Shown here in pieces: positions 1-6,859 of a stretch of DNA of 13,799 bases. The DNA comes from Alphaproteobacteria bacterium (lineage in GTDB: Bacteria > Pseudomonadota > Alphaproteobacteria > Rhizobiales > Xanthobacteraceae). The position numbers and the translations under genes were made by a program. Every line of letters starts with the position of its first letter. Positions within the stretch are counted from its first letter, which is position 1. The DNA lies in contig VAZU01000095.1 of assembly GCA_005884745.1 (NCBI GenBank), forward strand, positions 1 to 13,799, in the 5' to 3' direction. A model generated the notes under the pieces. It did no database searches, was not told the origin of the DNA, and was given only the letters and a program-made list of their open reading frames with translations.

Positions 1-901
1 GCTGTTCAAGGACGGCGCGCTCGGCCCGGTGGAATGGATGGCGGCGGCCGAATACGCGCAATTCCCCGATGCGGTCGAAACGTTCCTGACCAAGCGCGGC
101 CGCCCCGCCGTTACCGGGGCCATGCTGGCCGTCGCGGGGCCGGTCGAGGCCAACCGCGCCCGCATGACCAACCGCGGATGGGAGATCGATGGGGGGAATT
201 TATGCGCGCAGTTCCGGTTGCGCCGCGCGCGCATCCTCAACGACTTCGAGGCGACCGCATGGTCGCTGCCGCACCTCGAACCGGAAGACCTGCACCGGAT
301 CGGCGCAGGAAGCGCAGTGCCGGACACGCCGATGGCGGTGCTCGGACCGGGATCGGGCCTCGGGGTCGCCTGCTACGTTCCGGGCGCGCAAGGCGGCATC
401 GTGCTTGCGTCGGAGGGCGGGCACGCCGATCTGCCCGGCTCATCCGAACGCGAGGACCGCGTCATCCAGCATTTGCGCGCGCGCTTCGGGCACGTGTCCT
501 GCGAGCGCGCCGTGTCGGGTCCGGGGCTGGAAAATCTCTATGGCACCATCGCGGCAATCGACGGGCAGAAGCTCCCGCAACGCGACGCGGCCGCGATCAC
601 CCAAGCGGGTCTCGAGGGCAGCTGTGCAACGTGCCGCGCCGCGCTCGACATGTTCTGCGCATTGCTCGGCGCGGTGACGGGCAACATCGCGCTCACGTAT
701 GGGGCGCGCGGCGGCGTATTCATCGCCGGCGGCATCGCGCCACGGATCCTGGCATACCTGGAACGATCGGAATTCCGCGCGCGGTTCGAAGACAAGGGCC
801 GGATGCGCCCCTATCTGGCGGCGATCCCCACCAGCGTGATCGTCCATCCCGACGCCACCTTCGTCGGCCTGCAGGCACTGGCCGTGCAGTCCGACGCGTA
901 G
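1..901 (+). CDS. glk: Glucokinase (Glk family), 5' end cut off by the window
   Basis: Glucokinase phosphorylates glucose with ATP to glucose-6-phosphate in the cytoplasm. The frame is open from base 2, so the true start lies upstream; 299 residues are visible. The Glk family is about 320-340 aa, so roughly 30-40 N-terminal residues, including the first phosphate-binding motif, are missing. Visible family motifs in order are AVAGPV and MTNRGW near the N-end, LNDFEATAW (the Asp codon at 242-244 matches the catalytic Asp of E. coli Glk INDF), LGPGSGLGVA, SEGGHADLP at 410-436, SGPGLENLYG, FIAGGIAPR near 719-745, and FEDKGRM close to the C-end. These match the E. coli Glk order closely and are not the ROK-type pattern. 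The stop TAG at 899-901 is the first three bases of a REP-like repeat. Family assignment is confident; glucose specificity is inferred from the family. Confidence 0.93.
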   Translation, partial: LFKDGALGPVEWMAAAEYAQFPDAVETFLTKRGRPAVTGAMLAVAGPVEANRARMTNRGWEIDGGNLCAQFRLRRARILNDFEATAWSLPHLEPEDLHRIGAGSAVPDTPMAVLGPGSGLGVACYVPGAQGGIVLASEGGHADLPGSSEREDRVIQHLRARFGHVSCERAVSGPGLENLYGTIAAIDGQKLPQRDAAAITQAGLEGSCATCRAALDMFCALLGAVTGNIALTYGARGGVFIAGGIAPRILAYLERSEFRARFEDKGRMRPYLAAIPTSVIVHPDATFVGLQALAVQSDA

Positions 902-929
902 CCCGCATGGAGCAAGGCGGAAAGCGGGA
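899..929 (+). repeat. REP-like repeat, single arm, overlapping the glucokinase stop codon
   Basis: The 31 bases starting TAGCCCGCATGGAGC match the left arm of the element at 4525-4593 with four mismatches (variable bases in the middle, conserved GCGGAA and GCGGGA blocks). No right arm is seen downstream, so this is a half element. Its first three bases serve as the stop codon of the glucokinase gene. Confidence 0.7.
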
Positions 930-965
930 GGATAACGTGCTACAACTTCAAACCGGTCAAGCCCG

Positions 966-1193
966 ATGGGGAATTCGATGTCCAAACTCGGTGCTCGCAT
1001 CGCACTGGCGTGGGTCCTGATGCTTGCGGCCGCAAGCCCGAGCGCCGCTGGCTGCATCTGCAAGGACACGCGCGAAACCCGGTGCGCCAAGAATTGCTAC
1101 GTATGTTTTGCCAACCATGCGGTGCCGGCCGGCTATTGCTCGTATTGGCTGGAAAAGCGCAAGCACCGGGGATCGAAGACACGCGTTCCCTGA
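966..1193 (+). CDS. Small exported cysteine-rich protein, function unknown
   Basis: This 75-aa protein (71 aa if translation starts at the second ATG, 978) has a basic N-end, a hydrophobic stretch (about residues 10-24, with the run LAWVLMLAAA) and a small-residue region PSAAG, which together look like a Sec signal peptide. The predicted mature part of about 46 residues holds six cysteines at 30, 32, 40, 44, 47 and 58 (pattern CxC, then CxxxCxxC, then C) and a basic C-tail. Three disulfide bonds or metal binding are possible in the periplasm. The sequence just before C30 (AAG-C) is a poor lipobox because it lacks Leu at -3, though a lipoprotein cannot be excluded. No clear Shine-Dalgarno sequence decides the start. 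I do not recognise a named family. The hydrophobic-then-cysteine architecture makes a real gene likely rather than a shadow ORF. Confidence 0.6.
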   Translation: MGNSMSKLGARIALAWVLMLAAASPSAAGCICKDTRETRCAKNCYVCFANHAVPAGYCSYWLEKRKHRGSKTRVP

Positions 1194-1223
1194 GAGGTTG
1201 GTAATCGCCGCACGGACGCAGCG

Positions 1224-1828
1224 CTATCGCAAGAAATCCGGCACGACCGATTTCGCCGCCACCACGATTCTTTCGAGCATTCTTTCGCCCGCCCGCAGCA
1301 CGGGCGCCGGATTGAGCTTGCTGCCGATCGCCGAAACCGGCGCCGGGATCGCCATGCCGAGCACGCGCTTGGGCTCCGGCTTGGACGCGGGGTCCGCGGC
1401 AGCTTCCGGCCTGCCGGACACGCTCGCGGTCGGGAGCGCCGGCCCGTCGGCAACGGGCGGCACTGCCGGGGCGGAAGGCACGACAATCGGCGCTGCCGCG
1501 GACGCGGTCGGCGGGGTCAGCCCGGCAACGCTGCGCGGACGCTTCCAAACACTGCGCTTTGACACAGGCGTCGGCTCGGGCCTGCTCTCGACCGGCTTTG
1601 CCGCGCTCTCCTTGTTGCGCGTCGTGACCGCCGCATGTTCGTCTTCGATCCGCTGCGCAATCTCCTCCGACGCAATCGGACCATCGTCGACGGAAGGATT
1701 TGCCGCGCGCCGCCGCCCGGTGCTCCAAACGACAGAGGATGATGACCCAGGAGCAGCGCGCCGGCGATCAACGCGGCGCAGCCCGCGGGAAGCACTTCCA
1801 GCACGAACCTGGATACGAGCTTGAGCAT
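1224..1828 (-). pseudogene. Membrane-anchored Pro/Ala-rich protein, reading frame apparently broken
   Basis: Two minus-strand frames must be joined to make a sensible protein. The frame starting at ATG 1828 begins MLKLVSRFVLEVLPAG and continues with a hydrophobic segment ending ALLLGHH (one transmembrane anchor, residues about 4-29), but then turns into Arg-rich noise. From about 1735 downward the neighbouring frame takes over as VVWSTGRRRAANPSVDDGP, then an acidic part (IASEEIAQRIEDEH), a long Pro/Ala/Val-rich linker and a C-end with LERIVVAAKSVVPDFLR, stopping at 1224-1226. A single missing base near 1725-1745 would explain this. The total would be about 200 aa: a short cytoplasmic N-end, one membrane span and a flexible low-complexity tail. 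I do not recognise the family. The alternative is one continuous ORF starting at 1913, but its N-end is Arg/Ser-rich and looks like out-of-frame translation. A sequencing error would give the same picture as a real mutation. Confidence 0.5.
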
Positions 1829-1839
1829 CGGTTTTTCGA

Positions 1840-1858
1840 GGCAACGAGGACCGTTGCC
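1840..1858. repeat. Short perfect inverted repeat upstream of the minus-strand gene
   Basis: GGCAACG (1840-1846) and CGTTGCC (1852-1858) form a perfect 7-bp stem with a 5-base loop. It lies about 12 bases upstream of the minus-strand ATG at 1828, in the region between two divergent genes. It could be an operator or a hairpin in the leader; nothing else supports a function. Confidence 0.3.
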
Positions 1859-2001
1859 AAGCTAGCCTCGTTTGCGGCCGAACCATGGTGCGCGCGTGCA
1901 CTCTTGCGAGCATTTGCGGGCATTGCTGGGGCGGGTCGGCCGGCCGGCAAGCTTGCGCGCCCTGGCTGATGCCGCTACTCGGTAATCCGGGAGGAACGAA
2001 A

Positions 2002-3054
2002 ATGAAAAGCTATCGGGTCACCGAGTTCGAAATGCCGCTGGAGATGATCGAGGTGCCGACGCCGAAACCGTCGGGCACCGAGGTGCTGCTGCGGGTCAAG
2101 GCCGCAGGGGTCTGCCACAGCGACCTGCATATCTGGGAAGGCGGTTACGATCTCGGCCACGGCAAGCGCATGTTGCTCAAGGACCGCGGCATTCCCTTGC
2201 CGCTGACCATGGGGCACGAGACCGCCGGCGAGGTCGTCGCGCTGGGTCCGCAGGCCGAGGGCGTCAAGGTAGGCGAGGTGCGGCTCGTCTATCCCTGGAT
2301 CGGCTGCGGCAAATGCCCGCTCTGTCTTTCCGGCGACGAGCATTTGTGCGCGGCCCCGCGCTCGCTCGGCGTCTATTGCGACGGCGGCTATGCCGATCAC
2401 ATCATGGTGCCGCATCCGCGTTATCTGTTGGATCTGCAGGGACTCGACCCGGCCACCGCGGCGCCCTACGCGTGCTCGGGCGTCACCACCTACAGCGCGT
2501 TGCGCAAGGTCGCGGACATATTCGAACGCGAGCCGATCCTGATCATCGGCGCGGGCGGGCTCGGGTTGATGGCGCTCGGACTGCTGGAGGCGATGGGCGG
2601 CAAGGGCGCAATCGTCGTCGACATCGACGCGCGCAAGCGGCAGGCCGCGCTCGAAGCCGGCGCCATCGCGGCGGTCGATGTCGCGGCGCCGGACGCGCGG
2701 CGGCAGATCACGCAGGCGGCCGGCGCGTCCGTCCGCGCGGCAATCGATCTCGTCGGCAGCGAGCAGACGAGCGCGCTCGGCTTCGATTGCCTGCCGCGCG
2801 GCGGCAAGCTGGTCATCGTCGGCCTGTTCGGCGGAGCGGCGCCGTGGTCGCTGCCGCTGATCCCGATCAAGGCCGCGACCATCCAGGGCAGCTACGTCGG
2901 CAGCCTCGCCGAGCTCAAGGCATTGCTCGACCTGGTGCGGCGTAAATCGGTGCCGCCGATCCCGGTCACCAGGCGGCCGCTCGATCAGGCACAACAGGCG
3001 CTGGAAGATCTGCGCCGCGGCACGATGGTCGGACGCTCGGTACTGACGCCTTGA
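2002..3054 (+). CDS. Zinc-dependent, NAD-linked alcohol dehydrogenase (MDR family)
   Basis: This is a 350-aa medium-chain dehydrogenase that oxidises an alcohol to an aldehyde or ketone with NAD(P)+ in the cytoplasm. ATG 2002 is chosen because GGGAGGA precedes it at the right distance; the extra upstream in-frame codons translate to non-conserved sequence. Catalytic zinc ligands are visible as Cys38 (GVCHSDLH), His72-Glu73 (GHE) and Cys158 (ACSGVTT). The structural zinc site is complete with Cys102, 105, 108 and 116. The GxGxxG cofactor loop GAGGLG is at 183-188, and Asp207 at the end of the next strand (VVDID) favours NAD+ over NADP+. Length is normal for the family. The stop is 19 bases before the start of the aldehyde dehydrogenase gene, so the pair is almost certainly co-transcribed and may act in sequence. 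The exact substrate cannot be read from the sequence. Confidence 0.9.
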   Translation: MKSYRVTEFEMPLEMIEVPTPKPSGTEVLLRVKAAGVCHSDLHIWEGGYDLGHGKRMLLKDRGIPLPLTMGHETAGEVVALGPQAEGVKVGEVRLVYPWIGCGKCPLCLSGDEHLCAAPRSLGVYCDGGYADHIMVPHPRYLLDLQGLDPATAAPYACSGVTTYSALRKVADIFEREPILIIGAGGLGLMALGLLEAMGGKGAIVVDIDARKRQAALEAGAIAAVDVAAPDARRQITQAAGASVRAAIDLVGSEQTSALGFDCLPRGGKLVIVGLFGGAAPWSLPLIPIKAATIQGSYVGSLAELKALLDLVRRKSVPPIPVTRRPLDQAQQALEDLRRGTMVGRSVLTP

Positions 3055-3062
3055 AACGTTGC

Positions 3063-3068
3063 AGGAGG
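3063..3068 (+). promoter_or_regulatory. Strong ribosome binding site that decides the aldehyde dehydrogenase start
   Basis: AGGAGG lies 5 bases before ATG 3074. An in-frame TTG at 3059 would put the ribosome binding site inside the gene, so ATG 3074 is preferred. Confidence 0.75.
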
Positions 3069-3073
3069 AAACG

Positions 3074-4507
3074 ATGTATCCGGATATTTCCCTTCACATC
3101 GACGGCGGCTGGACCAAAGGGTCCGGCGGCAAGACCATCCCGGTGCTCAACCCCGCGACCGGGGAATCGATCGGCAACATCGCGCACGCGGAAACCGCCG
3201 ATCTCGAGCGCGCCGCGCGCGCGGCCGCGAAGGGCTTTCAGGCGTGGCGCAAGGTCTCGGCGTTCGAGCGCTACAAGCTGATGCGCAAGGCGGCGGAGAA
3301 CCTGCGCAGCCGCGCCGACGAGATCGCGCGGCTGATGACGATGGAGCAGGGCAAGCCGGTCGGCGAAGCCAAGATGGAGACCCTCGCCGGCGCCGACCTC
3401 ATCGACTGGTTCGCCGAAGAGGGCAGGCGCGCCTACGGGCGGGTGATACCGGCGCGCGCGGAGGGCTTCTATCAGCTCGCCGTCAAGGAGCCGGTCGGTC
3501 CGGTCGCGGCGTTCACGCCGTGGAATTTCCCGATCAATCAGGCGGTGCGCAAGATTTCCTGCGCGGTAGCGGCCGGCTGCTCGATCGTGATCAAGGGGCC
3601 GGAGGACACGCCCGGCTCGGTCGCCGAGCTGGTGCGCGCCTTCGTCGACGCCGGGCTGCCCGCGGGCGTGATCAATCTGGTGTACGGCGTGCCCTCGGAG
3701 ATTTCCGAATACCTCGTTCCGCATCCGGTCATCCGTAAAATCTCGTTCACCGGATCGAGCGCGGTCGGCAAGCATCTCGCGGCGCTCGCCGGCAAGCACA
3801 TGAAGCGCGTCACCATGGAGCTCGGCGGCCATGCGCCCGGCATCGTGTTCGAGGATGCCGACGTCGATCAGGCCGTGAAGGTGCTTGCCGGCGGCAAGTT
3901 CCGCAATGCCGGACAGGTGTGCATCGCACCGACCCGGCTGCTGGTCCAGGAGCCGCTGTACGAGAAATTCGTCGACAAGTTCACGGCCGCCGCCAAGGCC
4001 GTCAAGGTCGGCGACGGGCTCGATCCTTCGACCCGGATGGGACCGCTGGTGAGCAGCCGGCGCGTCGATGCGATGGAGATGTTCGTGGCCGACGCCACGC
4101 AAAAAGGCGCCAAGCTGCGCACCGGCGGCAAGCGCATCGGCAACAAGGGCTTCTTCTTCGAGCCGACCGTGCTGACCGACGTGCCGCAGGACGCCAGGAT
4201 CATGAACGAGGAACCGTTCGGCCCCGTTGCCACGATCGCGCCGTTCCGCGATTTCGAGGGGGCGGTGTCGGAGGCCAATCGCCTCAATTACGGCTTGGCG
4301 GCTTATGCGTTCACCAGATCGGCCAAGACCGCGGCCGCGGTCGGTGCCGCGGTGGAAACCGGGATGATCGCCATCAACAGCGCCGCGCTGGCGCTGCCGG
4401 AAGTGCCGTTCGGCGGCGTCAAGGATTCCGGCTACGGCTCCGAAGGCGGCTCGGAGGCGATCGAAGGCTATCTGGTGACCAAGTTCATCTCCCAGGTGGG
4501 GGTGTGA
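3074..4507 (+). CDS. NAD(P)-dependent aldehyde dehydrogenase (succinate-semialdehyde dehydrogenase-like)
   Basis: This 477-aa aldehyde dehydrogenase oxidises an aldehyde to the carboxylic acid. The fold is complete: TPWNFP substrate/cofactor motif, the lysine-containing cofactor-binding stretch IVIKGPEDTP, FTGSSAVGK turn, the general base Glu249 in MELGG, the catalytic nucleophile Cys283 in NAGQVCIAPTR, and EEPFGPV near the C-end. The motif usually written KPxEETP reads KGPEDTP here, a minor variant that also occurs in some clades. Overall spacing and motifs resemble the GabD-like/succinate-semialdehyde group, but the substrate is not certain. It directly follows the alcohol dehydrogenase (19-base gap), so an alcohol to aldehyde to acid sequence is a reasonable inference. 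A REP-like element follows its stop codon. Confidence 0.92.
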   Translation: MYPDISLHIDGGWTKGSGGKTIPVLNPATGESIGNIAHAETADLERAARAAAKGFQAWRKVSAFERYKLMRKAAENLRSRADEIARLMTMEQGKPVGEAKMETLAGADLIDWFAEEGRRAYGRVIPARAEGFYQLAVKEPVGPVAAFTPWNFPINQAVRKISCAVAAGCSIVIKGPEDTPGSVAELVRAFVDAGLPAGVINLVYGVPSEISEYLVPHPVIRKISFTGSSAVGKHLAALAGKHMKRVTMELGGHAPGIVFEDADVDQAVKVLAGGKFRNAGQVCIAPTRLLVQEPLYEKFVDKFTAAAKAVKVGDGLDPSTRMGPLVSSRRVDAMEMFVADATQKGAKLRTGGKRIGNKGFFFEPTVLTDVPQDARIMNEEPFGPVATIAPFRDFEGAVSEANRLNYGLAAYAFTRSAKTAAAVGAAVETGMIAINSAALALPEVPFGGVKDSGYGSEGGSEAIEGYLVTKFISQVGV

Positions 4508-4524
4508 ACAAACAAACCATGTTG

Positions 4525-4593
4525 TAGCCCGCATGGAGCGTAGCGGAATGCGGGATCGGCCTACCCGGATTTCGCTTCGCTCCATCCGGGCTA
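4525..4593. repeat. REP-like element: imperfect 30-bp inverted repeat
   Basis: Left arm 4525-4554 (TAGCCCGCATGGAGC...) and right arm 4564-4593 (...GCTCCATCCGGGCTA) are nearly reverse complements, with only a few mismatches over 30 bp and a 9-base spacer. It would fold into a long hairpin between the aldehyde dehydrogenase and the following gene. It could attenuate transcription between them or protect the upstream mRNA 3' end. A related half element lies at 899-929. The form matches intergenic palindromes commonly seen in Bradyrhizobium-type genomes; that comparison is from memory. Confidence 0.8.
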
Positions 4594-4620
4594 CTAAGAA
4601 ATCCCAGTCGGGAGGAAACC

Positions 4621-6739
4621 TTGGGCAGCGTGAACGCCAGCGTCGATCTCAAGCGCGACAACGACATCGCAATCATCACCATCGAGAATCCGCCGGTCAA
4701 CGCGCTCAAGCACGCGGTGCGCGCCGGGCTGATCGATGCGCTCAAGCAGGTCAAAGATCCGGCCGTAAAGGCCGTGGTGCTCACCGGGGCGGGCCGCGCG
4801 TTCTCCGCCGGCGCCGACATCAGCGAGTTCGGCAAGCCCATGCAGCCGCCCGGCCTGCACGAGGTGATCGCCGCGATCGAATCCACGCCGAAGCCGGTGG
4901 TGGCCGCGATCCACGGCACCGCGCTCGGCGGCGGGCTCGAGCTGGCGCTCGGGTGCCACTACCGGGTCGCCGCCAAAGACGTGCGTCAGCTGGGACTGCC
5001 GGAGATCAAGCTCGGCAATCAAGCTCGGAATTCTGCCGGGCGCCGGCGGCACGCAGCGCCTGCCGCGGCTCATCGGGCCGGAGAAAGGGCTGGAGGCGAT
5101 CACCTCCGGCGACATGATCCCTGCCGACCGGGCATTGGCGCAGGGCATTCTCGACGCGGTGCTCGACGGCGATCTGATCACAGGCGCGATCGCGTTTGCG
5201 CGCAATGCGGTCGGCAAGCCGCTGAAACTCGTGCGCGACCGCGAGGACAAGATCGCGGCGGCGCGGGCCAACCCCGGCTCCTACGACGAAGCCGCCGCGA
5301 AGATCGTCGGCCGCGCGCGCGGCAGGCGGGCGCAATCGGCCTGTGTCGAATCCGTGCGCAACGCGTTCCAGCTGCCGTTCGACGACGGGCTCGCCCGCGA
5401 GCAGGCGCTGTTCCGCGAGCTGGTGGTGAGCGATGAGTCCAAGGCGCAGCGCCACGTGTTCTTCGCCGAGCGCGAGGCCGCGCGCGTGCCGGACATGCCG
5501 GCCTCGACCAATCCCCGGCCGTTCGCGCGCGCCGCCGTGATCGGCGCCGGCACCATGGGGGGCGGCATCGCCATGAGCTTCGCCAATGCCGGCATTCCGG
5601 TCGCCATCATCGAGACCGGCGCCGACCTGCTGCACAAGGGGCTCGACCGCGTCGCCGACAATTACCGCACCACCGTCTCGCGCGGCCGGCTCACGCAAGC
5701 CGAGATGGACAAGCGCATGAATCTCATCTCGGGCAAGCTCGAGCTCGCGGCAGTCGCCGAGGCGGACGTGGTCGTCGAGGCGGTGTTCGAGGAAATGGAA
5801 TTGAAGAAACAGATTTTCGGCGAGCTCGACCGGCAGGCGCGTCCGGGCACCCTGCTCGCCACCAACACTTCGACCCTCGACGTCGATGCGATCGCGCGAT
5901 CGACCCAACGGCCGCAGGACGTGCTGGGCACGCATTTCTTCAGCCCGGCCAACGTGATGCGGCTGCTCGAGATCGTGCGCGGCAAGGCCACGTCATACGA
6001 GGCGCTGGCGACCGCGATCGCGCTCGGCCGCAAGCTCGGCAAGGTGCCGGTCGTGGTCGGCAATTGCGACGGCTTCGTCGGCAACCGCATGCTGGCGCGC
6101 CGATCGACGGAATCCGAGCGGCTGCTGCTCGAAGGCGCGCTGCCGCAAGAGGTCGACGCCGCGGTCGTCAAGTTCGGCTTCCCGATGGGCCCGTTCGCGA
6201 TGGGCGACCTCGCCGGGCTCGACGTCGGCTGGCGCATCCGGCGCGCGCGCGGGGTTCGCGCCGAGATCTCCGATCCGCTGTGCGAAGCCGGCCGCTTCGG
6301 CCAGAAGACCGGCAAAGGCTATTATTCGTACCAGTCGGGCTCGCGCGCGCCGGTCCCGGATCCGGAGGTCGAACAGGTCATCGTCGAAGCTTCCCGGCGG
6401 CTGGGGATCGCGCGCCGGCCGATCGACAAGCAGGAGATCATCGAGCGGATGATCTACCCCATGATCAACGAAGGCGCGCGCATCCTCGACGAGGGCATCG
6501 CGTATCGCCCGGGCGACGTCGACGTGATCTGGGTCTACGGCTACGGCTGGCCGGTGTGGCGCGGCGGCCCGATGTTCCATGCCGACCAGGTCGGGCTCGC
6601 GCAGATCCGCGATCGGCTCGCGCTCTACGCGCAGCGCACCGGGGACAAGACGCTGCAGCCGGCGCCGCTGCTCTCGAAGCTCGCGGCCGACGGCAGAGGC
6701 TTCGCCTCGCTCAAGGCCCCCGGCGCCGCCGCTGCCTGA
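4621..6739 (+). pseudogene. Fused enoyl-CoA hydratase / 3-hydroxyacyl-CoA dehydrogenase (FadB/FadJ type), frameshifted
   Basis: The intact gene would make a bifunctional beta-oxidation enzyme: hydration of trans-2-enoyl-CoA, then NAD-dependent oxidation of 3-hydroxyacyl-CoA. Translation probably starts at TTG 4621, five bases after GGGAGG-AAACC. The hydratase domain shows FSAGADI, the oxyanion motif GTALGGGLE (catalytic Glu107) and LPEIKLG (second catalytic Glu128). The frame breaks immediately after, at a 13-bp tandem duplication (5005-5030). Removing one copy restores ILPGAGGTQRLPRLIG and a continuous 701-aa protein, the usual length. The dehydrogenase part is then intact: Rossmann loop IGAGTMGGGIA (about residue 304), THFFSP with the catalytic His (about 434), GFVGNRM, and the C-terminal VYGYGWPVWRGGPM segment. 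As it stands, the upstream frame runs out of frame to 5436. A 541-aa product from ATG 5114 could carry the dehydrogenase alone, but that ATG has no good ribosome binding site. A sequencing or assembly artefact is possible. Confidence 0.88.
5005..5030 (+). repeat. 13-bp tandem duplication that causes the frameshift
   Basis: ATCAAGCTCGGCA (5005-5017) is followed directly by ATCAAGCTCGGAA (5018-5030), identical except for one base. The first copy reads in the upstream frame (IKLG) and the second in the downstream frame (IKLGILPG). Since 13 is not a multiple of three, the duplication shifts the frame by one. It looks like a replication slippage product. Confidence 0.92.
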
Positions 6740-6788
6740 GCACCGAGAGCCGGTAGCGCCGTCCGCGCGACGTTCCCGCGCGGCGATC

Positions 6789-6815
6789 TTGACAATTGTT
6801 AATTGACAGTTTACT
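6789..6815 (+). promoter_or_regulatory. Candidate promoter/operator of the HigA-like antitoxin gene
   Basis: An AT-rich island in GC-rich surroundings holds two TTGACA hexamers (6789-6794 and 6803-6808) and a short palindrome CAATT-GTT-AATTG (6793-6805). A weak -10 such as TTTACT (6810-6815) follows the first hexamer at a shorter than ideal spacing. HigA-type antitoxins normally repress their own promoter by binding palindromes there, so this is the expected place for an autoregulatory operator. The exact -10 is uncertain. Confidence 0.45.
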
Positions 6816-6831
6816 TGCTCATTGAGCGAAG

Positions 6832-6850
6832 ATGATCGGATTACCATTAG
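6832..6850 (+). pseudogene. Possible scar of a deleted HigB toxin gene
   Basis: Between the candidate promoter and the antitoxin ATG there are only 19 bases that look like two ends of a toxin gene joined together. ATGATC resembles the common MI start of HigB, and GAT-TAC-CAT-TAG encodes Asp-Tyr-His-stop, the typical HigB C-end; its TAG overlaps the antitoxin ribosome binding site, as in intact higBA operons. The two pieces are not in frame with each other. HigB toxins are about 92 aa, so nearly the whole gene would be gone. This is an inference from a very short match. Confidence 0.4.
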
Positions 6851-6859
6851 GAGGCCGAC

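Noticed and set aside
1885..2001. N-terminal extension of the alcohol dehydrogenase (39 codons)
   Set aside because: The extension has no similarity to the family, and a good ribosome binding site precedes the internal ATG at 2002.
2966..4585. A 539-codon minus-strand open frame
   Set aside because: It is antisense to the whole aldehyde dehydrogenase, rich in Arg/His/Gly/Asp without recognisable domains, and has no ribosome binding site.
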